A stretch of 49,051 nt of DNA from CAZLGC01 sp964559275 (GTDB lineage Bacteria > Patescibacteriota > CALEFQ01). The DNA is taken from contig CAZLGC010000001.1 in NCBI GenBank assembly GCA_964559275.1, positions 1 to 49,051 on the forward strand, written 5' to 3'. The notes under the pieces were generated by a model, which was not told the DNA's origin, did not search any database, and worked only from the letters and a program-made list of their open reading frames with translations. The stretch's first letter is position 1, and each line of letters starts with the position of its first letter. A program made the position numbers and the translations under genes. Shown in pieces: positions 29,405 through 37,274 of the stretch.

Positions 29405-29433
29405 ATTCTACCCTATTTAGCTCTTAAAATCAA
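29405..29433 (-). promoter_or_regulatory. Promoter of the glycosyltransferase gene group
   Basis: Minus strand TTGATT (29428-29433), 17-bp spacer, TAGAAT (29405-29410). Confidence 0.65.
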
Positions 29434-29445
29434 GTTTTTGGATTC

Positions 29446-29487
29446 AAAAACGGGGGCGAGTATTTTGGTTGGATACTACACCCCCGT
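29446..29487 (-). terminator. Terminator after the 83-aa membrane protein
   Basis: ACGGGGG and CCCCCGT close a stem extended by AGTAT/ATACT with small bulges; T5 follows on the minus strand. Confidence 0.8.
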
Positions 29488-29514
29488 CTACACGGTGGCC
29501 TGTTCTTTCGTTCA

Positions 29515-29766
29515 TTAAGCACCCAGTAAGAGAGTGCCCAAACCGCGGCCCACGGCTCCGACGATGATGCCGACCAGGCATCCGTCGTTCACCAGCGAAG
29601 CTAGTGCCTCGCTGAACTTCATCTTCCGCTCCCGGAATGCGCCTGGCACCGTGTGCGGCGCCAGCGACAAAATCAGGAGGGAAAACCAGATCGGGACCAG
29701 GATATTGGCCGGCACCAGCCAGCACAATCCTGCTCCAAAAGTCGCCGCAATCAGTAACAAAATCAT
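29515..29766 (-). CDS. Small membrane protein, 83 aa, own promoter and terminator
   Basis: I do not recognise a family. Two N-terminal hydrophobic stretches (about 2-18 and 22-38) and a Gly/Val/Leu-rich C-terminal one (about 62-82) surround a short loop RERKMKFSEALASLVNDG. Probably three membrane passes. The ATG at 29766 is preceded by AAAGGAGG, a strong Shine-Dalgarno unlike most genes in this window. It has its own TTGACA promoter and a strong terminator and so forms a single-gene unit. Base use is slightly more G/C-rich than its neighbours, which fits a recent arrival but does not prove it. Confidence 0.7.
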   Translation of the reverse strand: MILLLIAATFGAGLCWLVPANILVPIWFSLLILSLAPHTVPGAFRERKMKFSEALASLVNDGCLVGIIVGAVGRGLGTLLLGA

Positions 29767-29797
29767 GTCTTATTTCCTCCTTTCCGAAGAACTTTTT

Positions 29798-29826
29798 ACA
29801 CTAACACAAGGTCTTTGTTTTGTCAA
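29798..29826 (-). promoter_or_regulatory. Promoter of the 83-aa membrane protein
   Basis: Minus strand TTGACA (29821-29826), 17-bp spacer, TAGTGT (29798-29803). Confidence 0.6.
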
Positions 29827-29827
29827 T

Positions 29828-29860
29828 AAAAATACCCCGCCATTTGGACGGGGTATTTTT
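29828..29860 (-). terminator. Terminator after the acidic coiled-coil gene
   Basis: 12-base arms AAAAATACCCCG and CGGGGTATTTTT, 9-nt loop. Confidence 0.88.
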
Positions 29861-29867
29861 AGATGCC

Positions 29868-30119
29868 TTAGAGCTCTTTACGAGCTTTCTCCAAGCCCTG
29901 ATCATCGGAGACCTTGCGATCAACATTATCTAGATCTTCTTCAATATCCTTGAGTTCTTCTTGGGTTTCGGTGGCCAGAGCCTCGCGAACCATATCGGCC
30001 GCTTCGGCGTCTTCATTCTCTTCCTTCTCAATCTTGTCCATTTCGGCATTCGCCTCATCAACAACTTTTTCTATTTCTTCAGCTGCTTTTTTGGCATCAT
30101 CATCGTTAGCGTTTGCCAT
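29868..30119 (-). CDS. Acidic coiled-coil protein, 83 aa
   Basis: Unknown function. After MANANDDDAKKAAEE the sequence is a nearly continuous charged helix with heptad-like spacing (IEKVVDEANAEMDKIEKEE), about one third Asp plus Glu, no Cys or Trp. No membrane segment. It might be a coiled-coil scaffold or a histone-like counter-ion protein; nothing decides this. The gap to the preceding gene is 38 bases, so co-transcription with the 295-aa protein is likely, and the shared strong terminator follows it. Confidence 0.6.
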   Translation of the reverse strand: MANANDDDAKKAAEEIEKVVDEANAEMDKIEKEENEDAEAADMVREALATETQEELKDIEEDLDNVDRKVSDDQGLEKARKEL

Positions 30120-30157
30120 ATTTTTGTCTTTAGTTTACTTGTTTATACTCTAGGCTT

Positions 30158-31045
30158 CTACTCACCTTCTTGCGGGACTCGAGTCCTGCCTGCTCTACGC
30201 TGCTGAACTCTTTTTAATCGACTGGTAAGTTTAGCCAATAAACCGCCCTTGCGCTTGACAGCTCGGTCTAGTTTCTTCTTCCCCTTGGAGAAAAAAGGTA
30301 CATCAGCTAAGCCTAGTTCTTCAACTTTGCTTTGAGCTGCCATCAATTTATCAGCGACTTCCTGGGCCCTGTCAACTCTCTCCTGCAATCCGGATTCCCG
30401 ACGCGAATCAATGTTATCCATCGCGGTTTCAAAACGAGTTTGGACAGCCTCAATCTGACGTTCTTTCCAGTCCGCGACTGCTTCAGCGGTATTGATAACA
30501 CCTTCTTTCATCGCCTGGCCGGTCTCAACGACTTTTCTGGCCCCGGCCTTACCGGCTTCCACCGTGGCACCAACCGCCAGCTTACCAGCAGTCAGAGCCG
30601 GGCTGGAATCCCAGTCGGTAAGTGACTCCCAGTACTCGTCGGCCTTTTTCTTCACCGCTTCACTAGCGGAATTGTAGCGTTTCTCCCAAGTGGCTTTGGA
30701 GGTTTCGTGCTGTAAGAAATCGCCGACCTTCCGAGCTTTTTCTTTGGTCACATCTTTGGCGAACCGAAAACCATCGGCAGTAGCTTCAACACCACGAGCA
30801 CCCTTGACGATTCCGCCACCTATCTTTTTCTTTCCCCATTTGCCCAGGCGCTTCAAAAGACCACCAGCCTTTTTCTTAGCACTGGTTGCGGCATCTTTTA
30901 CGCCTTGGGCCACCCTGTCAAAAGCTTCTTCCGGATCCATCTCCGCAAAGCGCTTTTCGGTTTCTGACTGAGCCGCCTCAGGCGCTTGTTCTGTACCAGC
31001 TTCTGCCTGAGCTTGCTCGGGATCAGATTTGCTTTCTGGAGGCAT
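30158..31045 (-). CDS. Ala/Lys-rich helical protein, 295 aa, unknown
   Basis: No family recognised. The N-terminal 40 residues are acidic and Ala/Glu/Gln-rich. Then come stretches of amphipathic Ala/Lys helix with repeated patterns such as AATSAKKKAGGLLKRLGKW, KGARGVEATADGFRFAKDV and GKAGARKVVETGQAMKEGV, similar in composition to LEA or phasin-like proteins. The C-terminus is strongly basic (RVQQRRAGRTRVPQ). There is no signal peptide. An excellent promoter (31084-31112) that lies over the end of the sbp gene suggests high expression. A structural, DNA-binding or stress-protection role would suit the composition, but this is inference. Confidence 0.65.
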   Translation of the reverse strand: MPPESKSDPEQAQAEAGTEQAPEAAQSETEKRFAEMDPEEAFDRVAQGVKDAATSAKKKAGGLLKRLGKWGKKKIGGGIVKGARGVEATADGFRFAKDVTKEKARKVGDFLQHETSKATWEKRYNSASEAVKKKADEYWESLTDWDSSPALTAGKLAVGATVEAGKAGARKVVETGQAMKEGVINTAEAVADWKERQIEAVQTRFETAMDNIDSRRESGLQERVDRAQEVADKLMAAQSKVEELGLADVPFFSKGKKKLDRAVKRKGGLLAKLTSRLKRVQQRRAGRTRVPQEGE

Positions 31046-31083
31046 AATTTTTGTTCAATTAAGAATTTTTTATGTTCAGTAGT

Positions 31084-31112
31084 ATTATAGCAAATTTTTC
31101 ACTTAGAGTCAA
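31084..31112 (-). promoter_or_regulatory. Strong promoter of the 295-aa protein
   Basis: Minus strand TTGACT (31107-31112), 17-bp spacer, TATAAT (31084-31089). The -35 is inside the last codons of sbp. Confidence 0.8.
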
Positions 31113-31536
31113 TGGAAGATGCTTTGACCGGCATTTCTTTTTTACGCCAGCGAGCCAGATACACACGGCGCACCACGCCCAAATTCATGAAAATGCGCCA
31201 AGTGAAGACGACGATAACCGCCAGGTAAATATCGAGGCCCAACCGGTCGCCCAAATATGTGAAGGCAGTCGCCAAGGCAGTGTTGAATACCAACCCGGAA
31301 ATGAAAATAACCGGATCATATTTATCACGCTTCTGCTTAGAACCCGGTCCCTTGAAAGTGTAATCAGTTTTGTACTGATGCCGGGTCACCAGTTCTGCCC
31401 GCCAGGCACCGAAGATGGAATCAACCATTGCTAAAATCGCCACCGCTGTGTAGCGGGCAAATTCCGGCGGGATGGAGAATTTAGACACCACCCCGACGAT
31501 AATTCCGATAATGACGCCGATGAAAGCCCAAAACAT
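31099..31536 (-). CDS. sbp: Small basic protein family (DUF1290)
   Basis: 145 aa membrane protein with about four helices. It has the family signature FSIPPEFARYTAVAILAMVD followed by SIFGAWRAEL, then PVIFISGLVFNTALATAFTY and LGDRLGLDIYLAVIVVF. In Firmicutes and Actinobacteria it lies between divIB/ftsQ and ftsA; here it follows ftsQ directly, with a one-base TAATG overlap, but ftsA and ftsZ do not follow. Function is unknown; context ties it to cell division. The loop RHQYKTDYTFKGPGSKQKRD is an insertion relative to the usual 110-aa form. Confidence 0.88.
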   Translation of the reverse strand: MFWAFIGVIIGIIVGVVSKFSIPPEFARYTAVAILAMVDSIFGAWRAELVTRHQYKTDYTFKGPGSKQKRDKYDPVIFISGLVFNTALATAFTYLGDRLGLDIYLAVIVVFTWRIFMNLGVVRRVYLARWRKKEMPVKASSIDSK

Positions 31537-32402
31537 TATTTATAGTAAATTTTATCCTGAATTCTAAGGTCTATATATTCTAGGTTACCTCGCTCCCCCT
31601 CCGGGATTTCTTTGTTTATTATCAAAAGCAGTTTCTCGTACTGGCTGGACAAGGTGCGAGCCGAGGTGAAATAGATCAACCAGCCTTCAGAAGTCTTGAC
31701 ATGGATTTCCCGAGACAGCGGTGAGGGAGTCAATATTTCCGCGATTTCCAGTCCGGTTTCTTCGTTGAAAGTATTTACCAATTCGGTCATGAAACTGACA
31801 AAATTTTCTGACACCAGCTGTTCCCTGGCCACCGCTTGTTTATTAGAAAGATCCTTGATAACCGGCAGTTCCAATTCGGGGTTTCCACTTATATCCTTAC
31901 TGACTACGCCGTCTACGTCAAGATAATATTTCTTCCCGTCTGTTTCCCAAATTATTACTGGGTCGCGTTCTTCCACATAGACTTTTAGAATATCCGGCAT
32001 CTGCCGCTTTATTGTAACCGAGCGAATCTGCGCAATTTCATCTTTGAGCTCGGTTTCTGCCAGCTTGGTATTGAAAACCAGAACATTGTCACGCGGGATA
32101 AACCCCCAGTATTTACCTTCGCCGGTCTCGTGAATAATTTCTTCAATCCGGTCGTCACTGATATTTTCCGTCCCCACCACGACAACTTTTTGGGCCCGGA
32201 ATGTTCCGGAAAAGAACAGTATGAAAATAGCAATAACGACTACAATTGCCGCCAGAACCGCATATACTAAGCGCTGGGCCTTCCCCAGCCGGCTGTTACG
32301 CGGATTTGTCGCCGGAGTCCTTTCAATTATCTTGGACCGGCGCCGCGCTACTTCTTTTTGAACGTCGCGGGGTAATCGCCTGGTTTTTCTGGCAGCAACC
32401 AT
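31536..32402 (-). CDS. ftsQ: Cell division protein FtsQ/DivIB
   Basis: 288 aa bitopic divisome protein that links cytoplasmic and periplasmic division factors. A basic cytoplasmic tail (KTRRLPRDVQKEVARRRSK) precedes one transmembrane helix near 48-68. The POTRA domain follows, starting AQKVVVVGTENISDDRIEEI, then the beta domain with KVYVEERDPVIIWETDGKKY and YIDLRIQDKIYYK. The ATG at 32402 is preferred over the TTG at 32408, which would follow the cmk stop directly. The last base of its TAA is the first base of the sbp start. Confidence 0.9.
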   Translation of the reverse strand: MVAARKTRRLPRDVQKEVARRRSKIIERTPATNPRNSRLGKAQRLVYAVLAAIVVVIAIFILFFSGTFRAQKVVVVGTENISDDRIEEIIHETGEGKYWGFIPRDNVLVFNTKLAETELKDEIAQIRSVTIKRQMPDILKVYVEERDPVIIWETDGKKYYLDVDGVVSKDISGNPELELPVIKDLSNKQAVAREQLVSENFVSFMTELVNTFNEETGLEIAEILTPSPLSREIHVKTSEGWLIYFTSARTLSSQYEKLLLIINKEIPEGERGNLEYIDLRIQDKIYYK

Positions 32403-32408
32403 AGGCAA

Positions 32409-33092
32409 CTAAATCTTTTTAGGCTTAGCCTGATTAGACTTCGCCTTAATCTTGGAAGCCATAAAAGCGACAACCTTTTCCGGTGTCATGTTGGTAGAAT
32501 CAATATAAATGGCATCAGGCGCTAGCTGCAGCTTTCCCTGTGGCTTGTTTTTATCACGTTCATCACGCACCGCCAGGTCTTTCTTGACTTTCGCTAGAGT
32601 GATTTTGGACCCTTTCTGTTTCAATTCGAGATGGCGGCGGCGCGCCCGCTCCTCCAAACTGGCATCAAGATAAAACTTGTAGTCTGCGTCCGGAAAAACC
32701 TCCGTGGCGATATCCCTCCCCTCAACCACCAGGCTGGACTGGCGAGCAAATTTGCGAACAGTATTGTTAACCCAACGCCGAACTTGCGGAATTTTACTTA
32801 TCTGAGAAGACACGTCTGATATCAGGTGATAGCGAATTTCGTCTGTAATGTCACGCCCCCGGGAAATAATCATATCTCGGTTGGAACCAGGCTTCACTTC
32901 TACCTCGATCTTGGGCAGAATTTTAACCACTGCGGCGGTGTTGGCCGGATCCATTTCCATATTGAACACGTAAAAAGCAACGACGCGATAAAGGGCGCCG
33001 CTGTCAATATGGCGAAACTTGAGCTGCCTGGCCAGGACCCGGGCCGCGGTTCCTTTACCGGAACTGGCCGGACCGTCAATCGCAATAATCAT
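32409..33092 (-). CDS. cmk: Cytidylate kinase
   Basis: 227 aa, phosphorylates CMP and dCMP with ATP. It begins MIIAIDGPASSGKGTAAR with the P-loop GPASSGKGT at 7-15, DSGALYR for nucleotide-monophosphate binding, GRDI(T/A)T twice (the second VVEGRDIATEVFPDADYKFY is the signature), EERARRRHLE for the lid, and RDERDKNK. Full length with a short basic tail. The start overlaps the serS stop by four bases (ATGA), forming serS-cmk-ftsQ-sbp. Confidence 0.95.
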   Translation of the reverse strand: MIIAIDGPASSGKGTAARVLARQLKFRHIDSGALYRVVAFYVFNMEMDPANTAAVVKILPKIEVEVKPGSNRDMIISRGRDITDEIRYHLISDVSSQISKIPQVRRWVNNTVRKFARQSSLVVEGRDIATEVFPDADYKFYLDASLEERARRRHLELKQKGSKITLAKVKKDLAVRDERDKNKPQGKLQLAPDAIYIDSTNMTPEKVVAFMASKIKAKSNQAKPKKI

Positions 33093-34390
33093 ACTTTGGG
33101 CTTTAGCTGCGAGGTATCAAGATAAGGACGTAAGACCTTGGGAATTTTAACACTGCCGTCAGCCTGCTGGTGATTCTCCAGCAGCGGAATCAGAATGCGC
33201 GGCGAAGCTATACCCGTGTTATTGAGTGTGTGGCAAAACTCGGTCTTTCCCTCGTTATTCTTATATCTGATTTTAAGGCGCCGCGCCTGCCAGTCATGAA
33301 GATTAGAATCAGAGTGAGTTTCTCCGTAGGCCTGGCGACTTGGCATCCAGGTCTCGATATCAAACATCTTGAATTTTCCCGCCCCCATATCACCAGTGGC
33401 GTTTTGCACCACTCGGTAAGGCAGATCCAGGTCCTGAAGTATATCTTCGGAGATATTTCTCAGCTCATTCAGCCATTTTTCCGATTCGGCTGGGTCGTTG
33501 CGGCAAATTACCACTTGTTCGACTTTCCAGAATTCACGAACGCGGTATAAGCCTTTAGTGTCTTTGCCGTAGCTGCCGACTTCAGAACGATAGCAGGGTG
33601 AAAAACCGGTGACGGTAATCGGCAAATCCTTCTCTTCGAATGTTTTCCCGGAATGCATGGCTAGCAGTGCCGGCTCCGAGGTCCCGGCCAAAAACAGCGG
33701 ATCACTCTTGCGCACCTCGTTTAAGTGCTCCTGCTCAATTACTCGGTAAATATTGTCCGTATCAAAAGGAAAATGACCGCTTCCAAAAAGCGCGAATTCC
33801 CTGATCAGAGTCGGTGGAATTACAGGAGTGAATCCTTTGCTAATCATTTTTTTCAGCGCGTGCCACAAAACTCCCAGCTGCAGCAGGACTCCTTCGTTTT
33901 TGAGCACATAACCGCGATTGCCGGAGATCTTGACGCCGCTATCCATATCAATAATGTCAAGCCGCTTGCCCAGCTCAACGTGATCCCGGAATTTGAAATC
34001 AAACTGCGGCGGCTCGCCGACTTTGGCTATCTCTTTATTGGCTGATTCATCTTTACCCACCGGCGTGTCCGGTGACTGCGGCAGCGGTACTAACATCATC
34101 AGCTCTTGATAACGGCGATCAGTTTCTTTGAGATCCGGCTCAAGGTCGGCTAAATGCGCTTTCAGCTTTTTGTTTTCAGTAATAAAATCACCGCGCTTAT
34201 TCGAGTCAGCAGTTTTTATCTTGTCATCAAGCTCATTGCGCTGATGACGGATACCCTCAATTTTTTGAAGCAGATCGGAGCGCCGCTTGTCTATTTCAAG
34301 TAGCTCGGAGATGTTAATCTCAATCCCCTTGTCTTGGGCAGCCTGCTCATAGCGGCCAGGATTGGCACGAATTTCCTTTATATCAACCAT
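33089..34390 (-). CDS. serS: Seryl-tRNA synthetase
   Basis: 433 aa class II synthetase. An N-terminal coiled-coil arm (about 30-100, for the long variable arm of tRNA-Ser) precedes the catalytic core with motif 2 FSPCYRSEVGSYGKDTKGLY and REFWKVEQ, and motif 3 NTGIASPRILIPLLENHQ. Full length, standard. A hairpin in the leader (34413-34433) is noted separately. It lies 60 bases after the bactofilin-like gene, and its TGA overlaps the cmk start. Confidence 0.97.
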   Translation of the reverse strand: MVDIKEIRANPGRYEQAAQDKGIEINISELLEIDKRRSDLLQKIEGIRHQRNELDDKIKTADSNKRGDFITENKKLKAHLADLEPDLKETDRRYQELMMLVPLPQSPDTPVGKDESANKEIAKVGEPPQFDFKFRDHVELGKRLDIIDMDSGVKISGNRGYVLKNEGVLLQLGVLWHALKKMISKGFTPVIPPTLIREFALFGSGHFPFDTDNIYRVIEQEHLNEVRKSDPLFLAGTSEPALLAMHSGKTFEEKDLPITVTGFSPCYRSEVGSYGKDTKGLYRVREFWKVEQVVICRNDPAESEKWLNELRNISEDILQDLDLPYRVVQNATGDMGAGKFKMFDIETWMPSRQAYGETHSDSNLHDWQARRLKIRYKNNEGKTEFCHTLNNTGIASPRILIPLLENHQQADGSVKIPKVLRPYLDTSQLKPKV

Positions 34391-34412
34391 GATGTTCGAT
34401 TAAACTCTCGCC

Positions 34413-34433
34413 GGCGCGGAGATTATCCGCGCC
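34413..34433 (-). promoter_or_regulatory. GC-rich hairpin in the serS leader
   Basis: GGCGCGGA (34413-34420) pairs with TCCGCGCC (34426-34433), loop 5 nt. No T run follows on the minus strand, so termination is unlikely; it may affect processing or translation. Confidence 0.35.
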
Positions 34434-34450
34434 AGGTGAAAATTCAATCA

Positions 34451-35629
34451 CTAAACAGTCGGCTCAACCGGAGCTGACACCTTCTTCCAGTCACGCTTCT
34501 TGAAAATCAAAGGCTTCACCACTAGATTGAGAGAACCCAGGGTGAAAATAATACCAATGAAAATCACTAGCGGCCCCAAGAAAGGTATCAGGAATACTAA
34601 TGAGTATATAACAGCTCCAACCAGGGACGCTAGTACCAAATGACCACGCCTGGTTAAGTCAGTTTTCTTATAGATGAGCTTCATGATCTTAGCACCAATG
34701 AAGAAAGCAAACAGGGCCGGTGCCAGCATCAGGCCGAGACCGAAGATAATGAAGCCAAATATACCGATCGGCGAGGTTATCATAATGATAAGAAGGATCA
34801 GTGATACAATCGGAGTTGCAATCAGGAAAAGCACACCACAACCAAGGCTTTTCCAGGGATGCGCAACTAGCTTGTCAGCAACATCGCGCGTCTTGAGGGG
34901 AGCTGCAAAGACTACAAACAAAGTCCATAGGAACAAGGCTACCAGAGAGACAAGGAAGAGCAGAGGCAATGCCCAACCGAGGAAAGCCCCAAAACCGGAA
35001 AAGAATCCGACCTGGCTGGGAACGGAAGCGGCTCCGGCGCCAGACTGCGCGGGCGGAGTATAAGTGGTAGTACCGTCTACCATGGCACCCGACGGCAGGG
35101 TAACTTCTTCGTCAGCTGTGTAATCCAGATCCCCCATGATATGCATGTTTTCACCCGGCATAAACTGTCCACCGACGGAGTGAACACTGCCTTCAACCAG
35201 ACCATTTAGACTTAATGTGCCGCCGGCCACAAAAACATCGCCTTTGACGGTACCCTCTACCACCGCATTTCCAGCAAAAATAAACAGGTCATCACCGATC
35301 TCATTACTGAAAGTGACCATGCCGCCGGTGGCATGAACATCATCACCAACTGTGGAATTCACCCACACCTGGCCGCCGCCGACATTGAGATCACGCTCCA
35401 CACTAGCTTCGTCGCTAAGGAGCACCACCCCGCCGACAGCGTTAACATCGCCGTAGACCGGTTTTTTGATCGTTACTGTACCCCCGCTGATGTAGAGATC
35501 ATCGTTAACCTCTTCATCGCAGGTGGTGTTTTCACCACTTTTGATAGTGGCAGCCTCGGACAGCATAGGCAGTAGTAACATCCCGGATACTACCAGCACT
35601 GCCATCAGGCCCAAGTAGATTTTACGCAT
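34451..35629 (-). CDS. Exported bactofilin-like beta-repeat domain fused to membrane domain
   Basis: 392 aa. Signal peptide at 1-26 (cleavage before ATIKSGEN). Residues 30-180 are regular beta repeats (DLYISGGTVTIKKPVYGDVN, AVGGVVLLSDEASVERDLNV, GDVFVAGGTLSLNGLVEGSV), the polymer-forming bactofilin-type right-handed helix, here outside the cytoplasm. A Pro/Ala linker is followed by about six hydrophobic segments in residues 205-370 and a basic tail. Bactofilins normally are cytosolic filaments that help shape the cell; an exported, membrane-tethered version could form a surface or wall-facing scaffold. It lies between lysS (33 bases upstream) and serS (60 bases downstream). Confidence 0.8.
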   Translation of the reverse strand: MRKIYLGLMAVLVVSGMLLLPMLSEAATIKSGENTTCDEEVNDDLYISGGTVTIKKPVYGDVNAVGGVVLLSDEASVERDLNVGGGQVWVNSTVGDDVHATGGMVTFSNEIGDDLFIFAGNAVVEGTVKGDVFVAGGTLSLNGLVEGSVHSVGGQFMPGENMHIMGDLDYTADEEVTLPSGAMVDGTTTYTPPAQSGAGAASVPSQVGFFSGFGAFLGWALPLLFLVSLVALFLWTLFVVFAAPLKTRDVADKLVAHPWKSLGCGVLFLIATPIVSLILLIIMITSPIGIFGFIIFGLGLMLAPALFAFFIGAKIMKLIYKKTDLTRRGHLVLASLVGAVIYSLVFLIPFLGPLVIFIGIIFTLGSLNLVVKPLIFKKRDWKKVSAPVEPTV

Positions 35630-35662
35630 AGTTTTAGCATTGGCGCCCTCCCGCCAAATTAT

Positions 35663-37138
35663 TTATTTTTTATCTTTTGAATCTTCTGAGTGCTCTGGTT
35701 TCAGCAACGGGAACAAAACTGTTTCCCGGATTGGTCTATCCAGAAGGAAAGCAAATAGGCGCTCGGAAACGCCAAACCCGGCTACCGGCGGCATCCCGTG
35801 TTCCAGAGCCTCAACAAAATCCTTATCATGCATCTGGGCTTCCTTGTCTCCGGCCTCTCTGAGCTTAGCTTGTTCCTTAAACCGAGCGGCCTGGTCCTGA
35901 GGATCATTCAACTCGGTGTAACCGTTGCCGTTTTCGCTCCCGCCCAAAAGAACCCAGAAGCGCTGCACCAATTCAGATTCAGGATCAAGGCGCTTGGCCA
36001 ACGGGGAAATTGCTACCGGCGGATTGATAACGAAAGCCGGCCCGCCGATATTTTTGCGGCAGTGTTTCCAAAGCTGGTCCACCAGCCGCCATTTGCCCAG
36101 CTTGGGATCATATTCCTCCCCTAATTCATCCAGTTTCTTTTTGATGCCATCTTCCGAAGCTTCCATGATATCCAAGCCTTGTTGTTTTTGTATTTCTGAC
36201 ACATATTCAATTCGGTCCCAGTCTTTGCCAAGGTCAATCTCAAAACCGTGACTTTTGAATTTTAGTTTACCAAAGGTGTTCTCGGCTACCTCCCGATACA
36301 TTTCTTCCACCATCCCCATCATGTCCTCATAATCAGCATACGCCCAGTAACATTCCATCTGGGTGTAATCTTGTAAATGCTCCGGGCTAATCCCCTCATT
36401 TCGAAACTGGCGCCCGATTTCGAAAGTTTTTTCAAAACCCCCGACCATCAACCGCTTCTGCCAGAGCTCTCCCATGGATATCCGCAAATATACGTCCATA
36501 TCAAGAGCATCGTGGTGGGTGACAAATGGATTGGCATCAGCGCCACCAGTGGTATTTTCCAAAACGGGAGTCTCCACCTCCATGAAATCACGACCTTTGA
36601 GAAAATCCCGCATGGCGTTCCAAAAAATTGATTTACGACGGAAGGTATCACGCAGTTCCGGATTCATCAGCAAATCCAGATACCGCCGGCGGTATCTTTT
36701 TTCCGAATCCTTGAGCCCGTGCCACTTCTCCGGTAGCGGCCGCATTGATTTGGAAAGCAGCTTAAAATCAGCTACATCAACCGTCTGCTGCCCCCGCTCG
36801 GTCACAAAAGGTTTGCCGGTTATCTGCAAAAAATCGCCCGTATCAAGTTTCTTTATCAGTTTGTATTTGTCTTTGCCAATAGCATCCTGCTTGAATGCTA
36901 ACTGGATTTCACCGGAGGCATCCTCGATTTGCATGAAAGTAAGCTTGCCGTGCGCCCGAATTGCCCGCAATCTCCCAGCAACTGCCACCTCGGTACCTTC
37001 CAGATCCCTAAACTTTTGCAAAATACCCTGAACTAAGTAGGTTCGGTTGGATTTGCCCGGAAAAGGATCTATACCCTTTTCTCTGAGCTCCTTGAGCTTT
37101 CGCTGGCGCTCCGCCAAGATGTAATTTTCGTCTTCCAT
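35663..37138 (-). CDS. lysS: Lysyl-tRNA synthetase, class II
   Basis: 491 aa. The OB-fold anticodon-binding domain (LEGTEVAVAGRLRAIRAHGK to about 140) is followed by the catalytic core. Motif 2 is EIGRQFRNEGISPEHLQDY. The Lys-binding region is SENGNGYTELNDPQDQAARF. Motif 3 reads AGFGVSERLFAFLLDRPIRE where typical LysRS has GxGIGIDRLxM. Asp is replaced by Glu and Ile by Val, but the Arg is kept. The upstream ATG region (37168) is rejected because the ATG at 37138 is nearest the promoter. A 14-bp palindrome overlaps that promoter. Confidence 0.94.
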   Translation of the reverse strand: MEDENYILAERQRKLKELREKGIDPFPGKSNRTYLVQGILQKFRDLEGTEVAVAGRLRAIRAHGKLTFMQIEDASGEIQLAFKQDAIGKDKYKLIKKLDTGDFLQITGKPFVTERGQQTVDVADFKLLSKSMRPLPEKWHGLKDSEKRYRRRYLDLLMNPELRDTFRRKSIFWNAMRDFLKGRDFMEVETPVLENTTGGADANPFVTHHDALDMDVYLRISMGELWQKRLMVGGFEKTFEIGRQFRNEGISPEHLQDYTQMECYWAYADYEDMMGMVEEMYREVAENTFGKLKFKSHGFEIDLGKDWDRIEYVSEIQKQQGLDIMEASEDGIKKKLDELGEEYDPKLGKWRLVDQLWKHCRKNIGGPAFVINPPVAISPLAKRLDPESELVQRFWVLLGGSENGNGYTELNDPQDQAARFKEQAKLREAGDKEAQMHDKDFVEALEHGMPPVAGFGVSERLFAFLLDRPIRETVLFPLLKPEHSEDSKDKK

Positions 37139-37180
37139 AAATAAACTTAAAATGCTTTCCCTAGGCAAAGTTCTGTCCTA

Positions 37181-37208
37181 ATTATACCAAAACTGCCAAA
37201 TTTGGCAA
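37181..37208 (-). promoter_or_regulatory. lysS promoter
   Basis: Minus strand TTGCCA (37203-37208), 16-bp spacer, TATAAT (37181-37186). The leader is about 36 nt. Confidence 0.7.
37194..37207. promoter_or_regulatory. Possible operator palindrome over the lysS promoter
   Basis: TGCCAAATTTGGCA is a perfect 14-bp palindrome that covers the -35 box and part of the spacer. No matching second copy was noticed in the window. Confidence 0.45.
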
Positions 37209-37224
37209 AATAGAGCCAAAATAT

Positions 37225-37250
37225 AGCAGCCACCCTTTCCGGTGGCTGCT
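37225..37250 (-). terminator. Terminator after greA
   Basis: Ten-base arms AGCAGCCACC and GGTGGCTGCT, loop 6 nt, followed on the minus strand by ATATTTTG. Confidence 0.75.
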
Positions 37251-37274
37251 AAGTATCGAAATCAATATATTATA

